Positions 8,838-17,332 of a stretch of DNA of 64,000 nt are shown piece by piece. The position numbers were made by a program, and so were the translations under genes. Origin of the DNA: Falsirhodobacter xinxiangensis. Its GTDB lineage: Bacteria > Pseudomonadota > Alphaproteobacteria > Rhodobacterales > Rhodobacteraceae. The number at the start of each line of letters is the position of its first letter. The stretch's first letter is position 1. The notes beneath the pieces are model-generated. The model was not told where the DNA came from, did no database searches, and saw only the letters and a program-made list of their open reading frames with translations. The DNA lies in the NCBI RefSeq assembly GCF_004959935.1, contig NZ_SMYN01000001.1, positions 160,280 to 224,279 on the forward strand, read 5' to 3'.

Positions 8838-8838
8838 A

Positions 8839-9780
8839 TCAGGCACCTCCGCCAAGAATTTCGGTCGCGATCTGCTGCACGATGGGGCGCGCCTCGGCCT
8901 CGGTCATGCCGGGGCGCAGGCGCGCGTCGTAAAGGATGCGCAGCAGGTATTCGTCCATGACCGTCAGGGTCGCGAATTCCTCGTCGTCGTTGAAGACCGA
9001 GGGGCGCGCCTGCGGGTGATCGTTGGCAAGGCCCAGACCCTGGGCCACTTCTTCGTGCAGGCAGGCCATGCGGCGCAGGTCGGGCTGTTCGGCCCGGATC
9101 AGCGCGAAGGCCCGGCTGTAGGTGCTGCTGCCCCCCACCGACATGGCATAGACGAGGCAATAGGTGGACCGGGGCAGCGCCACCACCGCGGCAACCTCGG
9201 CCGCCGAAAGTTCCGGCAGCATCTTGCCGAACTGATCCCCCATGGCGCGGCGCTCATCCTCGTTCAGGATGAACAGGTGGAAGTTCGCGCCATCGTCTGC
9301 CAACGCGATCGGATGCCCCGTCAGCCGCGAAAGGCGCGACAGATACGATCCGATCCGCGCCTTTTCGATCCCGCGCTTTTCCACCGGGGTGGAGGGGCCA
9401 AAGACGACGCCCACCTTTACCGGCCCGGCCCAACGGCGCAGCGGGCTGGGCACCTCGGCCTGCGTGAACCCGTCCCTACCGCGGGTATATTCGTCATAAA
9501 GTGCGATGCGGACGAAATTCTCGGCCAGCATCGTGTCGGTGAACGGTGTGTCCGGCCCGCCCCCATCGGTGCGCAGCAACCCCCGAGAGATCTGGTCGGA
9601 CTGGATCGCGGAGTAATAGACGCGCAGCGCCTCGGACTCTGCCGATGGCGGAAGCGGCGCAGCTTGGGCGGCGGGGCGGGCCTTGGGCCGCAGCCCCGGC
9701 TTTACAGAAGCAACCTCGGCCGCGCAGCCTGCCAGAAGCAGCGCGGTCAGGCCCAGCCCAAGGGTCCGCCCCCACCGCAT
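8839..9780 (-). CDS. DUF2927 lipoprotein
   Basis: This 313-aa predicted lipoprotein has a signal peptide with lipobox LLAGC (Cys near residue 19). The mature part matches the DUF2927 pattern, including STYCLVYAMSVGG and the conserved HEEVAQGLGLANDHP. The HEExxQ-like arrangement with a later His resembles a zinc-protease signature, so an extracytoplasmic metallopeptidase is possible, but no activity is established that I know of. It would be exported and lipid-anchored, while its operon partners are cytoplasmic or integral membrane proteins. The stop is one base from the TelA gene on one side and one base from the SPFH start on the other. Confidence 0.82.
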   Translation of the reverse strand: MRWGRTLGLGLTALLLAGCAAEVASVKPGLRPKARPAAQAAPLPPSAESEALRVYYSAIQSDQISRGLLRTDGGGPDTPFTDTMLAENFVRIALYDEYTRGRDGFTQAEVPSPLRRWAGPVKVGVVFGPSTPVEKRGIEKARIGSYLSRLSRLTGHPIALADDGANFHLFILNEDERRAMGDQFGKMLPELSAAEVAAVVALPRSTYCLVYAMSVGGSSTYSRAFALIRAEQPDLRRMACLHEEVAQGLGLANDHPQARPSVFNDDEEFATLTVMDEYLLRILYDARLRPGMTEAEARPIVQQIATEILGGGA

Positions 9781-9781
9781 G

Positions 9782-10948
9782 TCAGGTCACCGGGGCGGGA
9801 CGCGGCGCGCGGGCGGCGGCCAGCGTATCGCGCAGTTCGGCTTCCATCTTCTTCAGGTCCTCCTCGGCGGCGGCGCGCTTGGCCTTGCCCTCGTCCGCGA
9901 TCTGCAGGCTTTCGTTGATCGTCGCGATCAGGGTGGCGTTGGCCTTGCGGATCGCCTCGACGTCGAAGACGCCGCGCTCCATCTCGGTCCGCACCACGCG
10001 GTTGGATTCCTGAAGATTGTCGGCGTTGCGCGTCAGCAGTTCATTCGTCAGATCGTTGGCCGCGCGGATCGACTCCGCCGCCTCGCGCGAGCGTTGGATG
10101 GTGACCGCCTGCGCCAGCTGCGTCTCCCACAGCGGGACGGTGTTGACCAGCGTCGAGTTGATCTTCGTCACCAGCGACTTGTCATTCTCCTGCACCAGCC
10201 GGATCGAGGGCAGCGACTGCATCGTGACCTGCCGCGTCAGCTTCAGATCATGCACCCGGCGTTCCAGATCGTCGCGCGCGGCGCGCAGATCGCGCAGGGA
10301 TTGCGCGCCCATCACCTGATCGGCCTCGGGCGTTCCGGCCAGTTCCGCTTCCTTGGCGGGGATCAGAGTCTGGTCCAGCTCGACCAGCTTCGCCTCGCCG
10401 GCCGCGATGTAAAGCGCCAGTTCGTTATAGAAATCCAGCGTTCGGTCATACAGGATGTCGAGGCTTTTGACATCCTTCAGCAGCTTGTGCTCGTGCCCCA
10501 GAAGCGTCTCGGTGATCTTGTCGATCTGGTCCTGCACCCGCTCATACCGGGCGACGAAATTGGCGAAGGGCGCGGCCTTGCCGGTGATGCGCTCCCACCA
10601 GCTTTTCTTGCGCCGCACGTCCAGTTCCGACACCGAAAAGCCGCGGATCGTCGTGACCATCTGGCGCAGGCTGTCGCCCGCCGGACCGACTTCCTTGTTC
10701 TTCACATCGGCCAGCATCGCCTGGCTGATCTGTTGCAGTTCCGCCTGCGCCGCCGATCCGAAGGCGATGATCGACTGCGTGTTCGTCATGTCGATCTGCG
10801 CCATGCGGGTGCGGATCGCCTCGGCCTGCGCGGGGGGCGCATTCTCCAGCGGCAGCGTTTCCTCGGGCGGGGTCGGCAGCGCGTTACCCGGCAGGGCAGC
10901 GATTTCTTCCGAGGTCTTTGCGGCTTCTTTCGCAACGGTCGGGATCAT
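9782..10948 (-). CDS. TelA/KlaA family toxic anion resistance protein
   Basis: This 388-aa, largely alpha-helical cytoplasmic protein belongs to the TelA/KlaA family (PF05816), named from plasmid tellurite-resistance operons. After a variable acidic N-terminus of about 50 residues, it shows the family stretches KKSWWERITGKAAPFANFV, then DILYDRTLDFYNELALYIAAG in pieces, and a long coiled-coil-rich C-terminal half. Chromosomal members have been tied to envelope or antimicrobial stress rather than tellurite alone. It starts at ATG 10948, three bases after the XpaC-like gene. That gene order is typical for TelA-XpaC pairs. Confidence 0.9.
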   Translation of the reverse strand: MIPTVAKEAAKTSEEIAALPGNALPTPPEETLPLENAPPAQAEAIRTRMAQIDMTNTQSIIAFGSAAQAELQQISQAMLADVKNKEVGPAGDSLRQMVTTIRGFSVSELDVRRKKSWWERITGKAAPFANFVARYERVQDQIDKITETLLGHEHKLLKDVKSLDILYDRTLDFYNELALYIAAGEAKLVELDQTLIPAKEAELAGTPEADQVMGAQSLRDLRAARDDLERRVHDLKLTRQVTMQSLPSIRLVQENDKSLVTKINSTLVNTVPLWETQLAQAVTIQRSREAAESIRAANDLTNELLTRNADNLQESNRVVRTEMERGVFDVEAIRKANATLIATINESLQIADEGKAKRAAAEEDLKKMEAELRDTLAAARAPRPAPVT

Positions 10949-10951
10949 GGT

Positions 10952-11809
10952 CTACCTTTCGGTCAAGGGCGCATCGCGCGACAGTCTTTCGCGCAGGACG
11001 GCGATTTCCACATCAAGGGCGGTTCGGTCATTGGACAGCAGCGCCTTGCTGCGTCCGGCAAAGCTCGTCTCCAGATCGTCCAGCAAAGCGACGTAATCGG
11101 CGCGGGCGGCGGGGTCGCGAACGCCCGCGAACTTCACCGTCGCATCGCGCGCGCCCATCAGATAGACGCCCATGTATTTGCGCGCGGCGCTCAGATCGCC
11201 GGGGTCTTCCTCGACCTGCCGGAACAGCGCGCGGGCGGCGGATGCAAAGCGGTCCACCCGTTCGGTCAGGTCGCGGTCGCGCAGGGGCAGGATCGCCTCG
11301 CGCATCGCCGTCAGATGCTTTTCGCCCTCGTCCACGGCGCGAGCGACCCGGTCGGATTGAAAGTCATCCTCGATACCCTTGTCCTTCAGCGGATCAAGGC
11401 CGAAGGCCGCCAGATGCAGCGCCCCCGCCATCAGCCCGAACAGCACCGGAAACACCGGCCCCTCGCCCCGCATCAACGCGCCCGCACCGACGCCCAGCGC
11501 GGTCAGCACCGCCCCGAACATCTTGCGCGGAAAGGCGGGGCGGCGCGCAACGCGGCGCGCGTCATAGGCGTTCTCCGCCCGCACGCCTTCGCGCGTCAGA
11601 AAGGATGCGCACAGGATCAGAACGAAGGCGGCAACCCCGGCGACCATCTGCGCCGGCTCTCCCCGCAGACCGTTCACTAGGAACAGCACAGCCGGGAACA
11701 GCATGATCTTGGTCCGGGCGCCGCCCTTCTCTCGCCGCCTGCCATCCCAGGCGTGCGGCTCGCCCCCGGGACCGCCGGGGCTGAACTTGCCCGTAACGCG
11801 CCGCGCCAT
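10952..11809 (-). CDS. XpaC-like (5-bromo-4-chloroindolyl phosphate hydrolysis) membrane protein
   Basis: This 285-aa protein has a basic, Gly-rich cytoplasmic N-terminus of about 33 residues, two hydrophobic hairpins (about 35-70 and 97-130), and a helical C-terminal cytoplasmic domain (about 140-285). This is the XpaC (PF10112) arrangement. Members are named after a colour phenotype on an indolyl phosphate substrate, but no catalytic site is known or visible. They almost always neighbour TelA genes. The ATG overlaps the stop of the tiny upstream membrane-peptide frame as ATGA. Confidence 0.85.
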   Translation of the reverse strand: MARRVTGKFSPGGPGGEPHAWDGRRREKGGARTKIMLFPAVLFLVNGLRGEPAQMVAGVAAFVLILCASFLTREGVRAENAYDARRVARRPAFPRKMFGAVLTALGVGAGALMRGEGPVFPVLFGLMAGALHLAAFGLDPLKDKGIEDDFQSDRVARAVDEGEKHLTAMREAILPLRDRDLTERVDRFASAARALFRQVEEDPGDLSAARKYMGVYLMGARDATVKFAGVRDPAARADYVALLDDLETSFAGRSKALLSNDRTALDVEIAVLRERLSRDAPLTER

Positions 11810-11892
11810 CAGCTTACCCCATCGGTCGCGACATAGATCATCAGCCCCATGAGGAGCAGAAAGGCGAGGGTTCTGAACGACTTCGCAGGCAT
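11809..11892 (-). CDS. Candidate 27-residue single-pass membrane peptide
   Basis: A very short frame begins at ATG 11892 and encodes a basic N-terminus (MPAKSFR), one hydrophobic helix at about residues 8-22, and an acidic tail ending in DGVS. Its stop overlaps the start codon of the XpaC-like gene as ATGA, a coupling seen throughout this operon. The ribosome site (GGGGA) is modest. I recognise no family. It could be a small regulatory or structural subunit of the XpaC/TelA membrane complex, or only a translated leader. Support comes from the coupling and composition alone. Confidence 0.5.
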   Translation of the reverse strand: MPAKSFRTLAFLLLMGLMIYVATDGVS

Positions 11893-11975
11893 CGGATTCC
11901 CCGCAACTCTTTGAAACAGGATCACACTAGCCGAAGGTTTCCCATACTGCCAATAGGGCTTTGGCGGCTTTTCGC

Positions 11976-12467
11976 TCAGACCCCGCGCGCCTTCGTCACA
12001 TGTCCGCTCACCCCGTTCCACGCCCCCGCGACCAGCGACACGCCCAGCACCCGGTCGGGGTTGGTCGGCGGCGGCATGACGACGCCTTCCAGCTTGCGGA
12101 ACCCGAAACGGCGGTAATAGGGCGCATCCCCCACCAGCATCACGCGGTCCCATTCCAGCCGCGCAGCCTCGGCCAGCGTCTCGGTGATCAAAAGCGCGCC
12201 CAGCCCCTCGCCCTGCCGGGTCGGGTGCACGGCCACGGGGCCAAGAAGCAGCACGTCATGCTCGGCCACCTCGACCGGCCAGTAGCGGATCGCGGCGGCC
12301 AGAACCCCGTCCCCGTCGCGCAGCACGGCGCAAAGTGCGGCCACCGTCGCCACCCCGTCCCGCAGCCGATACGAGGAAAGCGCCGTCCGCCCCGGCGCGA
12401 AACAGAGGTCGTAAAGCGCCTCCACATCCCACCAGTCGCTCGGTTTTTCCTGCTCCAGCTGATACAC
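11976..12467 (-). CDS. GNAT family N-acetyltransferase
   Basis: This protein of about 163 aa has the GNAT acetyl-CoA-binding motif A (GPVAVHPTRQGEGLGALLI) and the following ETLAEAARLEWDRVMLVGD and YYRRFGFRKLE pieces. It resembles the YhbS-type group, whose acceptors are not known. I chose a GTG at 12467 (VYQLEQ...) preceded by CGGAGG at four bases. A longer ATG start at 12521 would run into the divergent flavin reductase region and adds an Arg-rich, non-conserved N-terminus. It stands alone. Confidence 0.82.
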   Translation of the reverse strand: MYQLEQEKPSDWWDVEALYDLCFAPGRTALSSYRLRDGVATVAALCAVLRDGDGVLAAAIRYWPVEVAEHDVLLLGPVAVHPTRQGEGLGALLITETLAEAARLEWDRVMLVGDAPYYRRFGFRKLEGVVMPPPTNPDRVLGVSLVAGAWNGVSGHVTKARGV

Positions 12468-12538
12468 GCGGCCTCCGAATCTTCTGGAAACGCGGGTAGC
12501 ACGCGGGCATGACAGTCGCAAATCAGAAAGGAGCCAAG

Positions 12539-13117
12539 ATGTTCTATCGCCCCGAGGATGGCCACGGCCTGCCCCACAACCCGTTCAACGCCATCGTCGC
12601 GCCCCGGCCCATCGGCTGGATTTCGACCCGCGGGGCATCGGGCGACAATCTTGCGCCCTACTCCTTCTTCAACGCCATCGCCTACACCCCGCCGCAAGTC
12701 ATGTTCTCGTCCACCGGGGTGAAGGACAGCCTGACCGCGATCCGGGAGTCCGGAGTGTTCTGCGTGAACATCGTCGGGATCGACATGGCGGTGCAGATGA
12801 ACGAAACCTCGGCGGCGCTGCCACGCGGAACGGACGAGTTCGACCATGCCGGGCTGGAGAAAGCCGCCTGCGAGACGATCGACTGTCCCCGCGTCGCAGG
12901 GGCGCCCGCCGCGCTGGAATGCCGCGTGACGCAGGTGATCGACCTGAAAGGCGGCGCGAACCATATGGTGCTGGGCGAAGTGATCGGCGTCCACCTGCGC
13001 GACGATTGCGTGGTGGACGGCCGGTTCGACGTGACGCAATTCTCGCCGCTCTCGCGCCTTGGCTACCACGACTATGCCGCCGTGTCCGAGGTGTTCGAGA
13101 TGGTGCGCCCGACCTAA
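12539..13117 (+). CDS. Flavin reductase family protein (FMN-binding split barrel)
   Basis: This protein of about 192 aa has the flavoredoxin/flavin-reductase-like fold: the N-terminal NPFNAIVAPRPIGWISTRG and the APYSFFNAIAYTPPQVMFSS region carry the FMN-binding residues. It probably reduces FMN with NAD(P)H, or uses bound FMN as a cofactor; the partner is unknown. The ATG at 12539 follows AAAGGAG at five bases and fits the family N-terminus better than the ATG 30 bases upstream. Its stop codon overlaps the end of the convergent rluB gene. Confidence 0.85.
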   Translation: MFYRPEDGHGLPHNPFNAIVAPRPIGWISTRGASGDNLAPYSFFNAIAYTPPQVMFSSTGVKDSLTAIRESGVFCVNIVGIDMAVQMNETSAALPRGTDEFDHAGLEKAACETIDCPRVAGAPAALECRVTQVIDLKGGANHMVLGEVIGVHLRDDCVVDGRFDVTQFSPLSRLGYHDYAAVSEVFEMVRPT

Positions 13118-14052
13118 CGCTTGCGCGGACCGGGACCGGCCGGGCGGCGCGGCGCGAATTTCGGGTTGCTGCGCTTGGCCGGGTCTTCGGACGGCATCGC
13201 GTCCTTCTTCCCTCGCGCAGTGAAGACGCGCTTCTCGCCGTCCTTGCGGACGGGACGTTTGCCTTCGGGCGGGCGGGCCTTCGCCTCGCGTGCCTTGGCG
13301 CCCGGATGCTTGTCACCCTCCATCGGGTCCATGCCAAGCTGGTCGCGCAAGACGCGGCCCTTGACCTCCGACACCTCGCCCGGCTTCAACTCGTTCAGGC
13401 GGAACGGGCCATAGCTGACGCGGATCAGCCGGTTCACCGTCAGGTCGATCGCGTGCATCGCGCGGCGGATCTCGCGGTTCTTGCCCTCGCGCAGCCCCAC
13501 CGTCAGCCACGCATTCGCGCCCTGGATTCGGTCCAGCTTCACTTCCATCGGCTGGAAGGTCTCGCCCTCGACCGTGATCCCCTTGCGCAGCGGCTCCAGA
13601 TCGGGGTCGGTCGGATTGCCATTCACCCGCACACGGTATTTCCGCAGCCAGCCCGTCGAAGGAAGCTCCAGCTTGCGCTTCAGCTCGCCATCGTTGGTCA
13701 GCAGCAAAAGCCCCTCGGAATTGAGGTCGAGCCGCCCCACCGACATGACGCGCGGCATGTCTTCGGGCAGGTTGTCGAAAACCGTCTCGCGCCCCTTTTC
13801 GTCGCTGGCCGATGTGACCAGCCCCTCGGGCTTGTAGTAAAGCCACAGGCGCGGCGGCTCGGGCGGGGCCAGCGGCTCGCCGTTCACCGTGATCTTGTCC
13901 GCCGCCGTGACGTTCAGCGCCGGGCTTTCGATGACCTTGCCGTTGACCGCGACCTCGCCCGCCTCGATCATCCGCTCCGCCTCGCGGCGCGAGGCGACAC
14001 CGGCGCGGGACAGCACCTTGGCGATGCGTTCGCCGTCTTTCTTTTCGGTCAT
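13114..14052 (-). CDS. rluB: 23S rRNA pseudouridine synthase, RluB/RsuA family
   Basis: This 312-aa enzyme would isomerise a uridine in rRNA. An N-terminal S4 RNA-binding domain (about 7-65: RIAKVLSRAGVASRREAERM) precedes the RsuA/RluB catalytic domain with GRLDLNSEGLLLLTNDGEL, where the Asp is the catalytic residue. The last 70 residues are Lys/Arg/Pro-rich and disordered, as in many alphaproteobacterial members. The ATG at 14052 follows AAGGA; the longer upstream reading overlaps the tadA promoter region. RluB (23S U2605) is favoured over RluE/F by length and tail, without proof. Confidence 0.85.
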   Translation of the reverse strand: MTEKKDGERIAKVLSRAGVASRREAERMIEAGEVAVNGKVIESPALNVTAADKITVNGEPLAPPEPPRLWLYYKPEGLVTSASDEKGRETVFDNLPEDMPRVMSVGRLDLNSEGLLLLTNDGELKRKLELPSTGWLRKYRVRVNGNPTDPDLEPLRKGITVEGETFQPMEVKLDRIQGANAWLTVGLREGKNREIRRAMHAIDLTVNRLIRVSYGPFRLNELKPGEVSEVKGRVLRDQLGMDPMEGDKHPGAKAREAKARPPEGKRPVRKDGEKRVFTARGKKDAMPSEDPAKRSNPKFAPRRPAGPGPRKR

Positions 14053-14143
14053 CGGGGCAATCCTTCGTGTAGCCCTGCTTGATATGTGTCTTGGCGCATT
14101 TAAGCAAGTTGCCCTTCGCGCCCGTGCAAGGCATGAACGGGCG

Positions 14144-14590
14144 ATGACGTTCCGCAGCCATATGGACATCGCGCTGGATCAGGCCCGTGCCGCCGCCCTG
14201 CGGGGCGAGGTGCCGGTGGGTGCCGTCATCGTCCGCGACGGGCGCGTGATCGCCGCCGCAGGCAACCGCACGCGCGAGCTGTCCGACCCCACCGCCCATG
14301 CCGAGATGCTGGTCATCCGCGAGGCCTGCCGCATCGCCGGGTCCGAACGTCTTGGCGGCCACGATCTCTATGTCACGCTGGAGCCTTGTCCGATGTGCGC
14401 CGCCGCCATCGCCGCAGCCCGGATCGGCCGGCTTTACTATGCGGCATCCGACCCGAAATCGGGCGGCGTCGCCCATGGGGCGCGGGTGTTCAGCCATCCG
14501 CAATGCCACCACACCCCCGAGGTCTATGACGGTCTGGCCGAAACCGAAGCCGCCACCCTTCTGCGGGACTTCTTCGCGGGCCGCCGTTGA
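14144..14590 (+). CDS. tadA: tRNA(Arg) adenosine-34 deaminase
   Basis: This 148-aa zinc deaminase would make inosine at the wobble position of tRNA-Arg(ACG). The cytidine-deaminase-fold motifs are clear: H52-A-E54 with the proton-shuttling Glu, and P81-C-P-M-C85 binding zinc together with His52. A Met at residue 7 is an alternative start. It is divergent from rluB with a gap of about 90 bases and lies just upstream of purC. Confidence 0.92.
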   Translation: MTFRSHMDIALDQARAAALRGEVPVGAVIVRDGRVIAAAGNRTRELSDPTAHAEMLVIREACRIAGSERLGGHDLYVTLEPCPMCAAAIAAARIGRLYYAASDPKSGGVAHGARVFSHPQCHHTPEVYDGLAETEAATLLRDFFAGRR

Positions 14591-14634
14591 CAGCCGCCGC
14601 GAGCGGCCCTAGCGAAAAGGCAAAGGAGACACCC

Positions 14635-15597
14635 ATGCCGCTCGATTTGTCCCGTGTTCTGCCCGAAGCCCGCATCCCGGAACTGCCGAACCCCTATTTC
14701 GGCAAGGTGCGCGACTGCTACGACATCTCGGGCGGGCGGCGCATCCTGATCTCGTCCGACCGCATCTCGGCCTTCGACCGCATCCTGACCTCGATCCCGT
14801 GGAAGGGCCAGGTGCTGACGCAGATGGCCCGCTGGTGGTTCGAGCAGACCGCCGACATCGCGCCGAACCATGTGCTGGAATATCCCGATGCCAACGTGGT
14901 CATCGGCAAGCTGGTAACGATCCTGCCGGTGGAAATCGTCGTGCGCGGGTATCTGGCGGGCACGACGGGCACCTCGGTCCTGACGCTGTATAAGCAGGGC
15001 GTGCGGCAGATGTATGGCCATGTGCTGCCCGACGGCCTGCGTGACAATCAGGCGCTGCCGCAGCCGATCATCACCCCGACGTCGAAAGCCTTCGACGGCG
15101 GCCATGACGAGCCGCTGGACGAAGCCACCATCGTCGCCCAAGGGCTGCTGACGCAGGAACAATGGAATACGGTGTCGAAGATGGCGCTGGCCCTGTTCGC
15201 CCGCGGGCAAGAGATCGCGGCGCAACGCGGGTTGATCCTCGTGGACACCAAATACGAATTCGGCGTGGATGAAAACGGCACGATCCTGCTGGCGGACGAG
15301 ATCCACACCCCCGACAGCTCGCGCTACTGGCACGCTGCCAGCTACGTGCAGGCGTTCGAGGATGGCACCCGCCCCGCCAGCTTCGACAAGGACGTGATCC
15401 GGTCGTGGGTCGCCGCCCGCTGCGACCCCTATGCCGACGAGATTCCCGAGATCCCGGCCGAGATGATCGCCGCCACCGCCGCCGCCTATGTCGAGGCGTA
15501 TGAGACAATAACAGGCGAACCCTTCCTGCCCGACATGAACGGCGCAACCCCGCTGGATCGCGTCCGCACCAACCTGACCCCTTATTTCGAGGCCTGA
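14635..15597 (+). CDS. purC: Phosphoribosylaminoimidazole-succinocarboxamide synthase
   Basis: This 320-aa enzyme catalyses the ATP-dependent joining of CAIR and aspartate in purine synthesis. Recognisable SAICAR synthetase motifs include [41 protein letters not shown] and [12 protein letters not shown]. At about 320 residues it is the longer type common in proteobacteria and yeast, rather than the E. coli form of about 237 residues. The ATG at 14635 follows AAAGGAG. It is followed by a PfkB kinase start two bases after its stop. purE/purK lie 33 kb away on the other strand. Confidence 0.95.
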   Translation: MPLDLSRVLPEARIPELPNPYFGKVRDCYDISGGRRILISSDRISAFDRILTSIPWKGQVLTQMARWWFEQTADIAPNHVLEYPDANVVIGKLVTILPVEIVVRGYLAGTTGTSVLTLYKQGVRQMYGHVLPDGLRDNQALPQPIITPTSKAFDGGHDEPLDEATIVAQGLLTQEQWNTVSKMALALFARGQEIAAQRGLILVDTKYEFGVDENGTILLADEIHTPDSSRYWHAASYVQAFEDGTRPASFDKDVIRSWVAARCDPYADEIPEIPAEMIAATAAAYVEAYETITGEPFLPDMNGATPLDRVRTNLTPYFEA

Positions 15598-15598
15598 C

Positions 15599-16498
15599 AT
15601 GATCCTCTGCTGTGGCGAAGCCCTGATCGACATGCTGCCGAAGGACGAGGGCTTCATACCCCATGCGGGCGGCGCGGTGTTCAACACGGCCATCGCGCTG
15701 GGCCGACTGGGCGCGCCCGCCGGGTTCTTCTCGGGCCTGTCGAACGACTTGTTCGGCACGAAACTGGCCCATGTGCTGGAGGAAAGCCGCGTCGAGACCG
15801 GCTTCTGCGCCCGTTCGAACCGCCCGACCACGCTGGCCTTCGTCACGCTGACGAACGGTCAGGCGCAATATGCCTTCTATGACGAGAACACCGCGGGACG
15901 GCTGTTGGCTGCGGACGATCTGCCCGCCCTGCCCGCAGATGTGCAGGCGCTGTTCTTCGGCGGGATTTCGTTGGTGAATGAGCCTGCTGCGGAAACCTAT
16001 GCCGCGCTGATGGCGCGCGAGGCTCCGTCGCGCGTGACCATGCTGGACCCGAACATCCGCCCCGGCTTCATCACCGACCCCGAAACCTATCGCGCGCGGA
16101 TCGACCGGATGCTGGCGCTGGCCGACATCGTGAAGCTGTCGGACGAGGATCTGCACTGGCTGGAAGGCCCCGGCGAGGTGACGGACCTTGCGCGCGGGCT
16201 GCTGGCGCGCGGGCCGAAGGTGGTGTTCATCACCAAGGGGGCCGAGGGTGCCCATGCGATCACCGCCACACAGGACCGGTTCGTGGCCTCGCAGCGCGTG
16301 ACGGTGGCCGATACGGTCGGCGCGGGCGACACGTTCAACGCGGGCGTTCTGGCCGCGCTGCACCGCGCGGGTGCGCTGACCAAGGATGCCGTACTGACGG
16401 ACGCCATCCTTGATGCCGCGCTGGACCTGGGCGCGCGCGCCGCCGCCGTGACCGTGTCACGGGCGGGCGCCAACCCGCCTTGGGAACACGAGCTTTGA
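15599..16498 (+). CDS. PfkB-family carbohydrate kinase (fructokinase-like)
   Basis: This 299-aa sugar kinase has the ribokinase fold. The N-terminal [11 protein letters not shown] and [15 protein letters not shown] and the C-terminal [14 protein letters not shown] anion-hole/catalytic-base motif (Asp within GAGD) are all present. Fructokinase or 2-keto-3-deoxygluconate kinase are the likely specificities; the sequence alone does not decide. It starts two bases after purC and its TGA overlaps the TTG start of dtd, so the three genes probably share a transcript. Confidence 0.85.
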   Translation: MILCCGEALIDMLPKDEGFIPHAGGAVFNTAIALGRLGAPAGFFSGLSNDLFGTKLAHVLEESRVETGFCARSNRPTTLAFVTLTNGQAQYAFYDENTAGRLLAADDLPALPADVQALFFGGISLVNEPAAETYAALMAREAPSRVTMLDPNIRPGFITDPETYRARIDRMLALADIVKLSDEDLHWLEGPGEVTDLARGLLARGPKVVFITKGAEGAHAITATQDRFVASQRVTVADTVGAGDTFNAGVLAALHRAGALTKDAVLTDAILDAALDLGARAAAVTVSRAGANPPWEHEL

Positions 16499-16929
16499 GG
16501 GCACTGCTGCAGCGCGTCTCCGAGGCTGCCGTCACCGTCGATGGCAAGCGGATCGGAGAAATCGGCGCGGGCCTTCTGATCCTCGTCTGCGCGATGCAGG
16601 GCGATACCGAGGCCAATGCGGATGCGCTGGCGACGCGGATCGGCAAGCTGCGCATCTTCAGGGACGACGCGGCCAAGATGAACCTGTCGCTTAAGGATAC
16701 CGGCGGCGCGGCGCTGGTCGTGTCGCAGTTCACGCTGGCCGCAGACACTTCGCGCGGGAATCGCCCCGGCTTTTCGCAGGCCGCCGCGCCCGAGGATGGC
16801 CGCCGCCTGTATGAACATTTCGCCGCCCTGATGGCCCGCGATTTCACCGTGGCGACGGGTCGCTTCGGCGCGGACATGAAGGTGTCGCTGATCAATGACG
16901 GCCCGGTGACGATCTGGGTTGAGGCATGA
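16495..16929 (+). CDS. dtd: D-aminoacyl-tRNA deacylase
   Basis: This 144-aa chiral proofreading enzyme hydrolyses D-amino acids from tRNAs. The two signature loops are present: [17 protein letters not shown] (the SQFTL motif) and NDGPVTIW (the GP motif of the partner subunit). The start is a TTG at 16495 whose bases overlap the TGA of the upstream kinase gene; it gives [11 protein letters not shown], the usual Dtd N-terminus. An earlier TTG at 16480 would add five residues not found in the family. Confidence 0.92.
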   Translation: MRALLQRVSEAAVTVDGKRIGEIGAGLLILVCAMQGDTEANADALATRIGKLRIFRDDAAKMNLSLKDTGGAALVVSQFTLAADTSRGNRPGFSQAAAPEDGRRLYEHFAALMARDFTVATGRFGADMKVSLINDGPVTIWVEA

Positions 16930-16972
16930 GGCGCGGATACCTATATTGCGCCCGCAAGCAAAGGTGATCCAG

Positions 16973-17332
16973 ATGGACGACACGACCCAGGTCGAGGGCG
17001 AGCCCCTCATCAAGCCCTCCAGCACCGAACATCCGCTGTATGACAGCGTGGTCGATGCTTGCCGCACCGTCTATGACCCGGAAATCCCGGTAAACATCTA
17101 CGATCTCGGCCTCGTCTATACCATCACCATCAACGACGAATCCGAAGTCGAGATCCTGATGACCCTGACTGCCCCCGGTTGCCCCGTCGCGGGCGAGATG
17201 CCGGGATGGGTGGCCGAGGCGGTCGAGCCGCTCCCGGGCGTTAAGCATGTCAACGTCGGCATGACCTTCGACCCGCCGTGGGGGATGGAGATGATGTCGG
17301 ACGAAGCGCGGTTGGAACTGGGCTTCATGTAA
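16973..17332 (+). CDS. SufT/MIP18-type DUF59 iron-sulfur assembly protein
   Basis: This 119-aa protein has a DUF59 (MIP18) domain with YDPEIPVNIYDLGLVY, the conserved Cys in TLTAPGCPVAGEMP and the closing DPPWGMEMMSDEARLELG. Family members (SufT, the N-terminus of ApbC) help mature Fe-S proteins. It is encoded alone here, not inside a suf operon. A GTG nine bases upstream of the ATG is an alternative start. Its end overlaps the convergent IMPase-family gene by eight bases. Confidence 0.88.
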   Translation: MDDTTQVEGEPLIKPSSTEHPLYDSVVDACRTVYDPEIPVNIYDLGLVYTITINDESEVEILMTLTAPGCPVAGEMPGWVAEAVEPLPGVKHVNVGMTFDPPWGMEMMSDEARLELGFM

